From positions 18,094,501 to 18,158,500 of the forward strand of contig NC_088787.1 in NCBI RefSeq assembly GCF_949628265.1: a stretch of 64,000 nucleotides of DNA, in the 5' to 3' direction. Below the pieces are notes generated by a model that was not told the DNA's origin, did not search any database, and worked only from the letters and a program-made list of their open reading frames with translations. The stretch is from Cloeon dipterum (lineage: Eukaryota; Arthropoda; Insecta; Ephemeroptera; Baetidae). Every line of letters starts with the position of its first letter. The stretch's first letter is position 1. Of this stretch, positions 1-25,000 are shown one piece after another. A program made the position numbers and the translations under genes.

Positions 1-3000
1 TGCATCGCTTCATGGCCAAGGAACCTTGCTAATCACGAGATGAAGAATGCTAATGGAAGTGGCGAGCATTGGCTAGTTTCAGGCGTTTTTTTACCCTTTA
101 AATGAAACACTTTACACCACTTAAAGCTTCAGGAGCGATTCCAATGTAATTCTATTATCGCCACACAGAAAGAACTATAATTGTTTATTTATTTAGGGAT
201 GCCTGTTATTTTAACTCAAATAGCAGAGACAAACACTAGATTATATCTCCAGTAAAATCCTAATTAAAAAGATAATGCGTTCACAATTGGACAATCGGTT
301 AATTATCTTTTAAAACCACATGCTCACGGGCGAAAAAAATAAAACTAATAAGGCAATTTAAAAGAGTAAAAAATAGTTCGTCGGTTTATTCATCAGAATT
401 TAAGTTTTAAATCAAGTGAACTATTTATTGCCCTCAACGAATTATAAAAAAGTGAGCAGCAAATTATTGATGAAATGCGCTTATCGAAATGTGTAACCCA
501 ACACTCACCGAAACAACGTGTTCATAATGGATGACGTTGTCGGGCAGCATCTCACAGAGGGTGGGTCAAAAACATGCCGCAGATTGGAAGTTAACTGGAT
601 TTCACCCCCCCCCCCCCCCGATGCACCGGCGAGCTACGCTCAAAAACTGAGACTGGAACCAGCCTGTTTTGCAGAAACAGTTCTGTATCACAGACTCACT
701 TGAGGTTTGACGTCGGCGGTTGCATATTGATAAGCGCTTTTGTAAAGGACATTATAGTAAGAGGGAAAGATATTTAAAAAAAAATGAAAATAAATAAAAT
801 TATTGAAAAAATTTACAAGTCAAGTCTTACACAATACACAAATAAAAAACGACACACCGCCGCCGTTCATTCTTGTGTCCCTTCCAATTATAATATTTAT
901 GATTTCTCAGTTGGTAAAATTTGAAAATAAATTTCTCGCCTCACAAAATTTTATGAAGCTATATTAAATTCATCAGAGGGATTCAAAGTCGTTTATTTAA
1001 TTGTTCTATTTCTCCGTCTAAATATACAGTTTCAAAGTGAACGCTTGATTAAAATTTTACCCAGATAATCTGTTTTTGAGTTACAAAATTTGTTGCGCTA
1101 CAAATTTTTTCTTTTGTTGTTTTAGAAACCTGTCAAAGTGCTGGTTTGGAAAAAATGTTGATCACTTTACCCATTTTAGTTTCTTTGACCAAAAAATATC
1201 ATTTTTTAATTTAAAAAAATTGTGTATATCTATTGTTTCACCTGCTCTAGGCGTGCATGCTCAAATGTTTTGAAGGATTGGTGTGTTTAGAAATTAGACG
1301 TGAGCTGCGGTTATGAATAACATATTAGCATATATAAATCCCCAAGCGGCTTTTTACTAAAAAAACATATTTTAATAGTGGTGTAAACGAAACGTAAAAC
1401 AACACCGCTTAATAAACACAATTATTACTCAATGCGCGTAGTTCAGGCTTCAAGTCCATACCCGGTTCAGCCATCGAACGCATGTTACTTTGAATTCCTC
1501 CGGCTGACTTTAACCTTGAACTTATTTTCGCAACTGCCGCATGTAAATGTTTACTCTCTTCATATTTTACAATCCTTGCCTCTCTTTCTCTCTCTTTCTT
1601 GCCAGGTATTATTATTGCAAGTCGATCTCTGCGATCACGACTCAACTATATAAATGCGATGTAAGAGTTCAAGTTTGTTATATCGTGCCTCACCATTGCA
1701 CGCCTTGTTGCACGTGTATGAGTTGAGTGGCTATACAATATTGATTTCTGCCTCCGGAGTGTTATATATGCTGCGCCTAGTTTAGTCACAGAACACATTG
1801 CTACCGGGAGAATTAATTCCTAGAGTCGCGACTCTGGTGAATGTTTTCCGTTTGCGGAAAAAACACTAGTTTTGGTTTTATCAGCATTTTTCGGAATTTT
1901 TACCCCGAAAGAGTAATACATTTTGTGCCAAAATAGTCAGAAATTTTGGAATATTGCGATGAGAGTTAAAATTTTCGGTCTCTTGACAAAACCATTGCAG
2001 GCTTCGCCAAAACACGCATTTTTTCGGAAAAAAACACAGTGCATTGCAAAAACTTTTGAAAATAAAAATTCACACGACAAAAAATAGACGATTTTTGCGA
2101 TATGATTAAGGTTAATTGTCAATTTTTACCGACTTTATTTGCCCATCCTGAATTTAACATATGTTGTTAAAGGTGTTTCATACGGTGTAGCCTGAAATTT
2201 TGAGCAAAAAATTCGGGGGATTTTGTTAGGAAATCGCGATTTTCGAAAACAGAAAATTTCAGATAGTAATTCCGAAATGTCGAGTTATGTTCGGTCCAGA
2301 TTGGAATTTTGATGTGGTTTTTTCATCTTCAGGTGTAACTTTTTAAGTAGAACAAGTTTGCCGTCGGTCAAAATTTTGTAGGTCAAAGGTCAGGGTCACA
2401 AATTCGCATGCAAAATGTTGAGACAAAAATATTGCAAAATACGCCCCCCCGGAATTTTTTTCATGAAAACGTAAAAAATGTAGCCCTGAATGCGTAGAAT
2501 CGAAAGGTCAAGAGAAATCGATGGGCACTCTCATAGATCGCGAGATATTTTGAATTTAAGGATTCGTGTCGAGCGTCCGGCACGACGACAACATCATCCG
2601 GCGATTTTACTTTCGTAATTTACGTCGGAATTTGATCTGTAACCCCACATGTTATGCATATGATTACTTAGAAAAATAAATTAGCTTTCCAGTGGTGAGC
2701 TTAAATTTTTTTTTGGTCTCAAACTTTTCAAGTAATAGTGGGGCGCGAAAAGAAAATATAAAATTTTCAAATATTGACATTTTTGCAAATCTCAAATCTC
2801 GGGTTCTAACCATCAGAATTGCAAAAACTACCCACCGTTGGACTCGTCTCGACCTACCCTAACCAGCTGAAAGGTTTAGGGGTGCTTTTACCCCCTACCC
2901 CTAAGACGCTACATTTTTTTACTGTTTTCGAGGAGTTTGAAGTATATAAACTTAGCGCCGCTATTACTTAAAAAGTTTGAGACCAAAAAAATTAGGGATT

Positions 3001-3239
3001 TTTAAAAATCAAAAGAATTTTTTAATGAAAATTTTTCTTCCACCATATTTATTATTTATTTATTTTATTTATTTATATATATTATTTTCAGGAAAAAACA
3101 ATATTCTTCTATTAATTGTATATTCCAGTATTGTTCTGGTATTGAATTTTGAAAAAAATCCGGCAAAACAAGAACAATACCGGAAATCCGGTATTGTTTT
3201 TTGGTCTTGTTCTTGAAATACACTCTAGTCCGAAATAGA
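1..3239. other. Upstream non-coding region, AT-rich
   Basis: No coding exon could be supported here. The short ORFs look random: low complexity, no family resemblance, and no splice partners. The stretch contains a poly-C run at about 605-619, a CT-rich patch at about 1575-1600, a repeat-like segment at 1850-2060, a terminal-inverted-repeat pair at 2704-2992 and a short perfect palindrome at 3173-3198. It lies upstream of ovo/shavenbaby, so regulatory content is plausible but not shown. Confidence 0.5.
2704..2992. repeat. Inverted-repeat element (about 40-bp arms)
   Basis: The arm at 2704-2746 (core ggtctcaaacttttcaagta) is matched in reverse complement by 2955-2992 (core ttacttaaaaagtttgagac) with only a few mismatches. 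About 210 bp separate the arms. This looks like the terminal inverted repeats of a small MITE or a foldback remnant. I could not find a convincing target-site duplication, so the class is unassigned. Confidence 0.55.
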
Positions 3240-3907
3240 CTCGACGGCCGGCATGGTCGCATCAAGGGCACCGCTGCGTATTCGGCAGGTTGCGAGATAA
3301 GGGCTGCGACAAAATCACGCGTGTGAGTGTGAGGAGCGCCGAGCCAGTGCAACACACACACGTTCCCGCGCGCGTACTCTTCATCTCACTCGCTAGATCC
3401 GACTGATTCACCGAAATTACTGGGAAAAAGTAACGGAGCAAGCGTTCAATTAAAACCATTTATGTAATTCATTGAGAGACAATCGGCAAAAAGCTGCTGC
3501 AGCCCGTACAGCCGGCGTGGTTAGCGAGCAAAGTCGCGGGAACAACAATGAGCCACGTCTCCATTCGCGGACTGGCCATGAAAAATCAGCAGCGCAGAAG
3601 ACGAAGCTTGCTGAAGTGCATTAACACCGTTCTGACAACCCAAAGAAGGCCCCAAAGTTAACTACAGAGGAGTCGGCAGAACATGTTCAACGACCTGCGA
3701 TGCGTGTCACGTGACTCCCCTGGCTTGATCTTGGCATTGCAAGAGTGGGGAGCGACCTGGCATTGGCAGCCTTGCGCGGGTTTGTCGAGCCAGTCTGAGG
3801 AGAAGAGAGTCAGTAACGAGAGCCCTGCTTGGATTACTTGTGCTGCGCTATTCCCAGTCCGTTTGTGTGTTTTTCTGGACATGTAGTGTACCTCAACAAA
3901 AGTCAAA
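3240..3907 (+). promoter_or_regulatory. Probable promoter and 5' leader of the long ovo/svb transcript
   Basis: Base composition shifts from AT-rich to GC-richer at about 3240, with CpG-containing and TG/CA-rich sequence at 3310-3375, as expected near a transcription start. The segment runs directly into the ATG at 3908, whose context (gtcaaaatgcc) is a good insect initiation context. The leader contains short upstream ORFs: 3548-3661 (37 codons, start context aacaatgag) and one beginning at 3683. The transcription start itself is not resolved. Confidence 0.4.
3548..3661 (+). other. Upstream ORF in the ovo/svb leader, 37 codons
   Basis: ATG at 3548 in a good context, TAA at 3659-3661. The predicted peptide begins MSHVSIRGLAMKNQQRRRRS and is strongly basic in the middle. 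I recognise no family. It may act as a translation-attenuating uORF or may be chance. It is not the LDPTGxY-type micropeptide family that regulates Shavenbaby. Confidence 0.25.
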
Positions 3908-17281
<13,374 letters not shown>

Positions 17282-18223
17282 CATCTTAGAAAATCAAGGT
17301 GTGAAAACAGAAGAAATATGAACTCAGTTATTTGAGATTTTGCGACCTGGGTTTTCGTCGCATGGGAGCGTGGAGTTAGATGAAACCAACTCTACTTGTA
17401 GATAGTGCATCTTGCAGGGGAGTTTAAAAGACAAAGATAAAATTATATGGATTATATATGTAATATTTTTTTCTGCTCTTTAGGGCTGCCAACCGCCACG
17501 TTCCGTTAAATTTTTAAAAAGGATAACATGGGAATTTTATTTGGTAAATCTTCATTTTAAAATTTAACATTGACATAAAAGAGTGGCGAGAGAAATCTGT
17601 GGGTTTTAGCTTTGGCTAACACCCAGAGAGCTGACACAACACGAGCTGTTTCTGTTTCGGCATCAAATTTTGGATCGATGTTCAGCTTTAAGGAGCAGAA
17701 AACCTCAAGAAAAACTACCTTGCAAGTTGCTAGACTATACACTAGGATACAATACGATAATTAGACTGTCAGGATATACAAACACATCTGGTGGATTACA
17801 TTTTAAATGAGACTTGTGGTTCGATCGTATAGCATAGTAAAACCGAATGACATTTCGGTTAATTTACAATTAATTACACATTTTACTTTAGACTTTTGTA
17901 CTTCATATACTTAGGATCGTAATGCCTATTTTAATAAGTAATCATTAAAAGTATCACAGTCAATAAGAAATATCATCACTGACGAAAATTGGGGAGCAAA
18001 AAATTTTAGGTCAGTAGAGCTAACAGAAGATATGAAAAATACTGCATAGGCTAAGGGTAGTAGACCAACAAGGAGAATAGATTATGTTTGTAAGAGGGAG
18101 CTCTTGCCGAAGACATTGCTAATAATGATTTGGCGTTGAGATTTTGCACAATGATGGTGGCGTTGTTGGATCATTCAACTCAAAGCAATGACGTAGGACA
18201 ACACTCGGCCAATGGACTTAAAT

Positions 18224-18712
18224 CAGAGAGGGGAACCGAGACAGGCTTTTGGTCCCGTCCCTGTCCCATTTTAGTTTTTCGGGTTCCTCCCTGTCCCGTC
18301 CCTGTCCCTGTTAGCTCTTAGTCTTGTCCCTGTTTAGTCCCCCCTCGACCCCTTACCAGATTCGTAATTTTTTACTTAACTTTAAAATTAGCCATTTTTT
18401 GTCAGTAAATAACAAATTGTAAGTAAATTGTAAACCGTGCAAGAGTGCTCACTTTTAAATATGAGTCGGCGGAGACATTGAATTTTTACTTTTGTTTCCA
18501 GGGTTCGCATAAACCCGCATTTTTCCGTAAAAACTCACTGCAATGCAAAAAAAAATGTTTTTTGTGGGGGTTTCTGCAATTTTGCTAAAACTGTCCCTCG
18601 TCCCGCTGCAGGTTGTCCCTGTCCCGAAATAAAAAATTCGTCCCGTCCCTCAGGGAATCCCTCAGGTACTGGACAGGAATGCCGTAATCCCTGTCCCTGG
18701 TCCCCTCTCTAG
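18224..18712. mobile_element. hAT-like non-autonomous element rich in GTCCC
   Basis: The left end cagagaggggaaccgagaca and right end (reverse complement ctagagaggggaccagggac) form imperfect terminal inverted repeats. The flanks acttaaat (18216-18223) and acctaaat (18713-18720) agree at 7 of 8 bases, fitting an aged 8-bp target-site duplication. Subterminal DNA is full of gtccc/ctgtccc repeats, which are common transposase-binding arrays in hAT elements. No ORF was found. Confidence 0.7.
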
Positions 18713-19869
18713 ACCTAAATAAACGAAGATTACGCCGCTACTTTAAAGCCTTTGCAGAGAACCGAGAGCAAATCGTAATGATCGCTTTCTTTTGATACAT
18801 CCTTCCCTTCATCACACTACGCCAACATCTGTTTGTACAGCAAACAACAATCAAGAATATTGGGATTCAAATATTGTACTGGGTTGAGACGGTTCCAGGG
18901 GTATGCATACTGGCAAATATTTTTCTCACAAGCAATTGAATGACTGCATTTGCTATTTTCAAGAACAAAATTTGTGCAATTAATTTATGAGCCGGCCAGA
19001 AGGTGGAAAAGTCAAAACTCTTGACTTCTTCAACACTGGCCGAGCGCATTTCTATTCATTTAACTATGTAATACCGTGTTTTAGCATTACTACGGACTAT
19101 AATTTAGGACAAAGTCTGATATTTTTTCAACTAAAGGTGCTACGAAACTTATTGCTCAGGCACTCTTTACATAGTAAAATCAATGTAAATGCGTTCACCA
19201 CTTATGCTTGGTGACACATTTTCAATACATCTTCCAAATAAGTCTTCCCTAAAGCTGGATGTATTCAAAGCTATTCAACGATATCAATGGGACTAACATG
19301 CAATAATCAACGTTGTAAGACTATCATGTGTTGCTGGCATCGCGCAAAATCAAGTTCGTCGTGAACGCTTGCTTTACTTCTTGAATTGACTGATAAATAT
19401 TGATGTTTTAGAATATTGTAGGAGCCACCTTTTCCCCCACTATCACCTTATGAATAACGCGACCCCTCTGTGCGCTATAGTATAAACCTAAATTCTTTTA
19501 TGAGCAGGCCTGAGTAATTCATTATTCAGCAGATAGTGTAAAAGGGTTGCTTTTTATAATCGCGTTAATCTTGTCGTCTCGCAGTACACTTGATTTTGCG
19601 TCATGCCAGCAATATAATACACGCACCTGTTAATAGAGAACAATGGAGTATTTTATAATATATTTCTCTACAACAAATTAAACTGTTCGTTTTATTTCTC
19701 CTAATCCTCAACCATTTTCTATATATCAGTATTACTTTCTAAATGATTTGTTATACTTGGAAATCTTCAAAGTCACAAAAAATAAAGTTGTGTCAGAATT
19801 CGGTGTCATACTGTGCGTAAAAAATAAATAAGTTTTGTATTTCATAAATGTAATAATGTAACGCTATAG

Positions 19870-20205
19870 GAGCGCGATCCTGCTCTTTGTTGGGAGCTGA
19901 CAATTGTCGGCAGTTTGAATGATTGTAATTTTCCATTATTGTTTAACAGCAGAAAAATTATTTTAAAATAAGAATTCAGTTTTCACCCGTCTCAGCCACT
20001 CGGTGCTGACAAGGTGCTGGCGTGGGTCGTTAAACCAAAAATAATTCGTCATCATTTATTATTGTAAAACAATTTCAGTTCTGGTACTTATTAATTGGTA
20101 TCCGATCGGATTTCATCTGTAAACCAATACTTCAACCATGTTCTTCATCTGATTTTATCGGTCTTCTTCATATCAACCCTTCCTTCCCCCAAATTGCGGT
20201 GACCC
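19870..20205. repeat. Dispersed repeat, copy B (inverted relative to copy A)
   Basis: Reverse-complement match to 9665-10035, about 10 kb away. The two copies flank ovo exons 3-7. Shared blocks include acaattgtc, aataagaattcagtttt, ctgttaaacaata (reverse) and atccgatcggat. The match ends near 20205 on one side and near 19870 on the other. Confidence 0.75.
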
Positions 20206-21930
20206 CTCTCATTCCCCAAATAAATAAAAGCAGCACGCGCATTCCACAACCAAACTTTTTCATAAAAGCATGAGCAGGATTCCAATGAATAAAAGACAAT
20301 AAGGTGCACCCTGCAGTCTATGCAAAGGTCGCATATTATATGGAAAGACTGGAACCATATTATGAGCTTATAACCTTCACATGAATCGGACAAAAAGGAG
20401 ACCAAGGGGGGGGGATACAAGCTTTGTGGCTGATGGGTCGCTAGGCTGCGCCATAATAAGGAGAGGCTTTTCAATGATCAATACAGCATCCCCGAAGGGA
20501 AGGAATGATGTTCTTTAGTTAATGAGAGGCCTTACGGTCGCGACCAAAAATATTTTCGTTCCTATATCGCTTATAATTTTCAATATTTTACAGAATAAAT
20601 TATAATATATTTTTGTATAGGAGACTAACGCAAGGCGAAAGACCTGAAATTAGTTGGCGTCAAATTTATTTCTGTCCGCCAAAAATATTTTTCACGTTCA
20701 CACTAACTATAATAGCCACATTGAATAGTTAATATAACTTGCACTAATAAGGACCTTAATTGAAAAAATTCAAATATTCTCCAAAATTGACAGCGCTTGA
20801 CTACTATTTTCTTGGTAGATTTCGATTCCTCTCGTCGCCATCTGTTCAACAGCGAATGAAACCTTTGAAAAATCTCTTGTTGTGAAATAAAATAGGATTT
20901 CAAATAAGGAAACAGTCCTCTATCCATTTGAAAAGCACGCTAACTTTGCAGCCACTTTTCTCAGAAATTTACAGTGCTCCTTATTGCTTGGCCAATTTTG
21001 GCTTCAACCGAATCCTAAGGGATGAGTTCATGCATTGGCAAACAAGCAGTTGGCAGGATCAATCCTTTATAAAACTTGAGATGTTTGTCATAATAAAAAA
21101 CATAAATAATTAGAGATAAGGGATTGCAAGTTTATTATTGCACAGGCTTCTCACGTATTGTAATTTCAATCCTGCGTATAAATTTCTTTGCGAAATCTAA
21201 TACATCTCATAATATACAACTGCACAGCATAATATCTATTTGAAATAGCAACATCAAATTGCCTATTGGAACTAATACAATAGATCGAATCATGCTTGCA
21301 AAATCTATGTTTCTAAATTTTTCAACACTAAAACTGAGAGGTCATTTTCAATGCAACGTTCTAAAATTTGTTTAGTAGAAGGGGGGTTTTTAACAACTTT
21401 GCAAGTCAGTTGCATCAACAGCAATATCAAGAATTTTACAGCTCGTTGAATAGTTTACAAAACTCTACTCAAATGAGTTGGTTCTTTTCAATAACTAGAT
21501 TCACGATTACTTTGACTTTGAAGTAATAAGATGGAAAAAAGGCTGTTAGGTATTTTGGGCAAATAAGACTTGTGGGAATTCTATTATGGTTGTGCCAACC
21601 CTAAAATGGAGCATCAGCAAGCAAGCAATTTTGCTTCACATGGTAGTCATGACGTAGCTGAATCGCTAGAGAAAAATGACATTTTTGGCAACTTGCATCA
21701 GTTACAAGAGCAGATATTAATAACAAGATGGACGAAAAACGCACCGCTTTAAAATGCTTTTTATAGGCATGTTGCAGTGCGGCACTGACTAAACTGTCAC
21801 TCTCGAACAACTACTAGAAGGTTCTCATGCACACACAAACTATTACTCATTTTGGCAAAATTGGCGTCTTCCTCAGTTAAAAACAAGTGACAAAATTATT
21901 ATGCGATCAGAGTGACTAAATTGTTGCATT

Positions 21931-21936
21931 TTTATT
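21931..21936 (-). terminator. nessy polyadenylation signal
   Basis: AATAAA on the minus strand (tttatt on plus), about 80 nt beyond the nessy stop codon. It is the first canonical hexamer downstream. Confidence 0.6.
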
Positions 21937-22012
21937 TCCCACATCATTTTGCAGCGAATCACGGTTTGAATTGTGTTTTCCAAAAGCCATTCACTGCACT
22001 TGAAGTGAAATT

Positions 22013-25000
22013 TCACTCTTTCTTGCTTTCTTTGACCCTTGGAGGTCTCAAAGCTTTAACAACCAAATGGCCAAAGAAGAACCAAGGCAAAAAGAACACG
22101 TGCCCCATCCAATACACAGCACTAAAGGCAACAGACCATTTGTGAGACTTGAGCAGAACAAACGGAACCATGCAGTAGCCCATGAACACGATCAGATAGA
22201 TTTTCCGCACCACCCACAAGACGTGCCAAACTCCTGGCTTGCTGATGGCTTCGGTCCAATCTTTTCTTGCAGCAAAGATCAACTCAACCTGTAAAAATAG
22301 CACTCTTAAGTTTTTGAACCAGAAACGAGGGAATCTAAAATATTCAATAATATTTGTATGCCTGTTTGACTAAACGTTTTAAAGAGGAATGATAGTGAAT
22401 TTCCCCGCAAAATCCTTTAAAACGCATACAGATTGGGTCCTAAAAATCATGTACAGCTAAAAAAATACATAGGCAGCACTGTAAATTTTCGAGAAAATCG
22501 GCCTCAAACTTAGCATTGTTTTAAATGGAGAATTTTCAACAGAATTGTGTAATGACGATTTTCTCTGAAATTCCGCATTTCCCCAAAAAAAGACTCTGGC
22601 TGTCCGATAGATCTCGATGAGAGGATTCCAAATCATGTGAGAAAACATAGTGTAGCACTGTAAATTTCGGAGTAAATTGGCAAAAACAATCTGATTGGTC
22701 AGCGCCCAGCGCTGCTGGCCAACAGAGGGGGGCGTTTCACGCCATCGCTTCTGGTTGCATTACAGAAGGTGGCCGGCGCGCAACTCATTTATAATTTTAA
22801 TTACGTTTTCATTATCAGAAAAATTAGAAATTTTCGCACATGGTAGCCAATGAATCTGTCCTTGAAAATCAATAAAAAATTTATTTATGTTATACGCAGT
22901 CTCTGATAGCCATAAGGGTCCGAGTTTGCCTCTGAAAATCATTAAAATTATTAAAATGAAAGAAACATTTTTTCTGAGATGATTCTTGAATAAATTAACA
23001 TAATTTTGGGTATTTTAATTTTTCCCAAAAAAATTTTAAACGTTCTTTAACGGACATCTGAAATTTTCAGACGAATTTTTTTCAAAAATTTTATATTTGA
23101 GAAAATTTTGCTGAGTTAGGGAAAACTGGAAATTTAATCAGCTCTCTGAATTTAGGCAGTATTTAACGCTACTATGAATTAGTGAATTTTAATGTAGCCA
23201 AACACAGACCCCTTTTAAAATCTGCAATTTTTGAAAAAATAAAAAATTTATTTCAAGACTCATAAGCACTATTTTTTATCTTCTCACTATTAAATTTTCA
23301 TAATTTTTTTCACCCCGGAAGCAATTAATTTCCAATGCTAAAAAAAGAGGGCGTAACCGGTAAAATTCGAAAAATTGGATTTTGGGGCACTTTTGGTCAG
23401 ATGTACATGGAAAAAATAGGTCGATTAGGGTTAACTTTACATGAAATTTCATTTTTTAAAATAAAAAAATCACTATCATTCCACTTTAAGCAAAGTGCAG
23501 AAAAATTTAAAATTTATACTGAATACGCATGAATTAAATTTTTTTGGAAAACAAGGCGAACAGAATGAGAGCGTGTGATACTATTGTTTTTAAACTTTTT
23601 TTAGCTGTTCTTTCTCAGTTGTTCCCCAGTGAAAGTAAATATGGTGAAATCATTTTATTATTAAAAAAAATAATACAATCTTACAACCGATATTTTTTAA
23701 ACTTAGCGAGGAACGATGCATTATAACGCCAGTTCTTTAGTGTGCTAAAGAACACCGCTCATGGTTATTCCACATTTTTTTCAAAATTTCATATAAAATG
23801 CCCCAAATAAGACAATGAATGAGAAACCCCATATAAATATAATTAAAACCTATTTTAATTTATAAAACCAGTGTCACTTCAACTGAAGGTTTTTGCAATG
23901 CAGAGCGTTTTACCAGGAAATGCAAGTTTTTGAGAATCTTGAATCACATGGATTATGAAAATTAATTTTTTCTCCACTCTACAAACCTCCTTTTCCACTT
24001 TCATGATGATGAATTCCAACATAAAGCACATGTAGTAGCCAGAATGCAAGCCATGCCACAAGGCAAGGAACAAGAGGGTTGTGCCTTGGCTAATGTAGCG
24101 GTTGTTCATGAACTTGAGCCTTTTGTAAATGTACCTGAACAAAAAGTAAGATCAAACCCTAGTGGCACAGACTAATCTGATGTACGCACTGCAAAACCCA
24201 ATTATTGGTGTTGGTGTTGAAGGAATCGATGAGGTGTCCGAACTTGACAGCGCCCTCATAGACTCTCAGTCTCACGTTTGCACATCCATTCCACCTGACT
24301 TTGCCATACTCATCCTCACCATTGTATGTGAGACCTGGTCAATTCAGTTAATTAAAAGTGATACTTTATAGGAAATGAAGAAGATTTTTTACCTGATGAA
24401 ATGCACACGCCTTCTGTGATCATCCAGCAAGAGATGTACTTGTACATCATGATCTTGCCCCAGACGCCCATTTGCAGAGCTCTTTTCCAAAATGGGAGAA
24501 TCTGGAAAACCGAAAATCCAGGTGAAAATCTAGAGATGCGCAATATTATGCGGGCTTCTGCATTGATCGCAGTGCATTCCTTTCAAAAAACATTTATTTT
24601 TCACGAAAAATTGCACTGCATGGCTTAGCGGAAAATTTAGACTTGGTATCACGACCCTGCCGGCAAAGGGCATCCCTTAAGTTGCAAAAATTATAACCCT
24701 GGCCTTGGATTATAAATAACAACACAACAGTACAAGTTCTCCTCTGAGCCAAAAAAATTACAATTCCGGTCCATAAACAAATTGCTCATAAGAGCCGAGT
24801 TATTAATCGTAAAAAATGTAAATCGGGAGTCAGGGAAGTTATAAAAACGTGATTTGTGACATTGCCAACAGTGGTTTTTGGGGCCCAGGCGGGGTCCTAT
24901 GGGCTGGACGGTACCCATCCCGGGACAAATCAATGCCCCTTGGTGGGGCATGTCCGCCTGAGCACGGTTTTAAAAAATCGGACTACTTTTCGAATTACTT

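Larger units (their letters stand above)
17282..22012. other. Intergenic region between ovo and nessy
   Basis: No coding exon could be supported. It holds the ovo 3' UTR (end not resolved), a hAT-like element at 18224-18712, dispersed repeat copy B at 19870-20205, one reverse-oriented copy of a short recurrent motif at about 20950-20977, and the nessy 3' end. The ORF on the minus strand at 20145-20474 overlaps the repeat and has no recognisable family. Confidence 0.5.

Noticed and set aside
605-619. Poly-C run as a functional signal
   Set aside because: Simple homopolymer with nothing around it to suggest function.
20145-20474. 109-codon minus-strand ORF as a transposon protein
   Set aside because: No reverse transcriptase or transposase motif; partly overlaps the dispersed repeat.
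22013-22303. Plus-strand ORFs at the nessy last exon
   Set aside because: Antisense shadows of the acyltransferase C-terminus.
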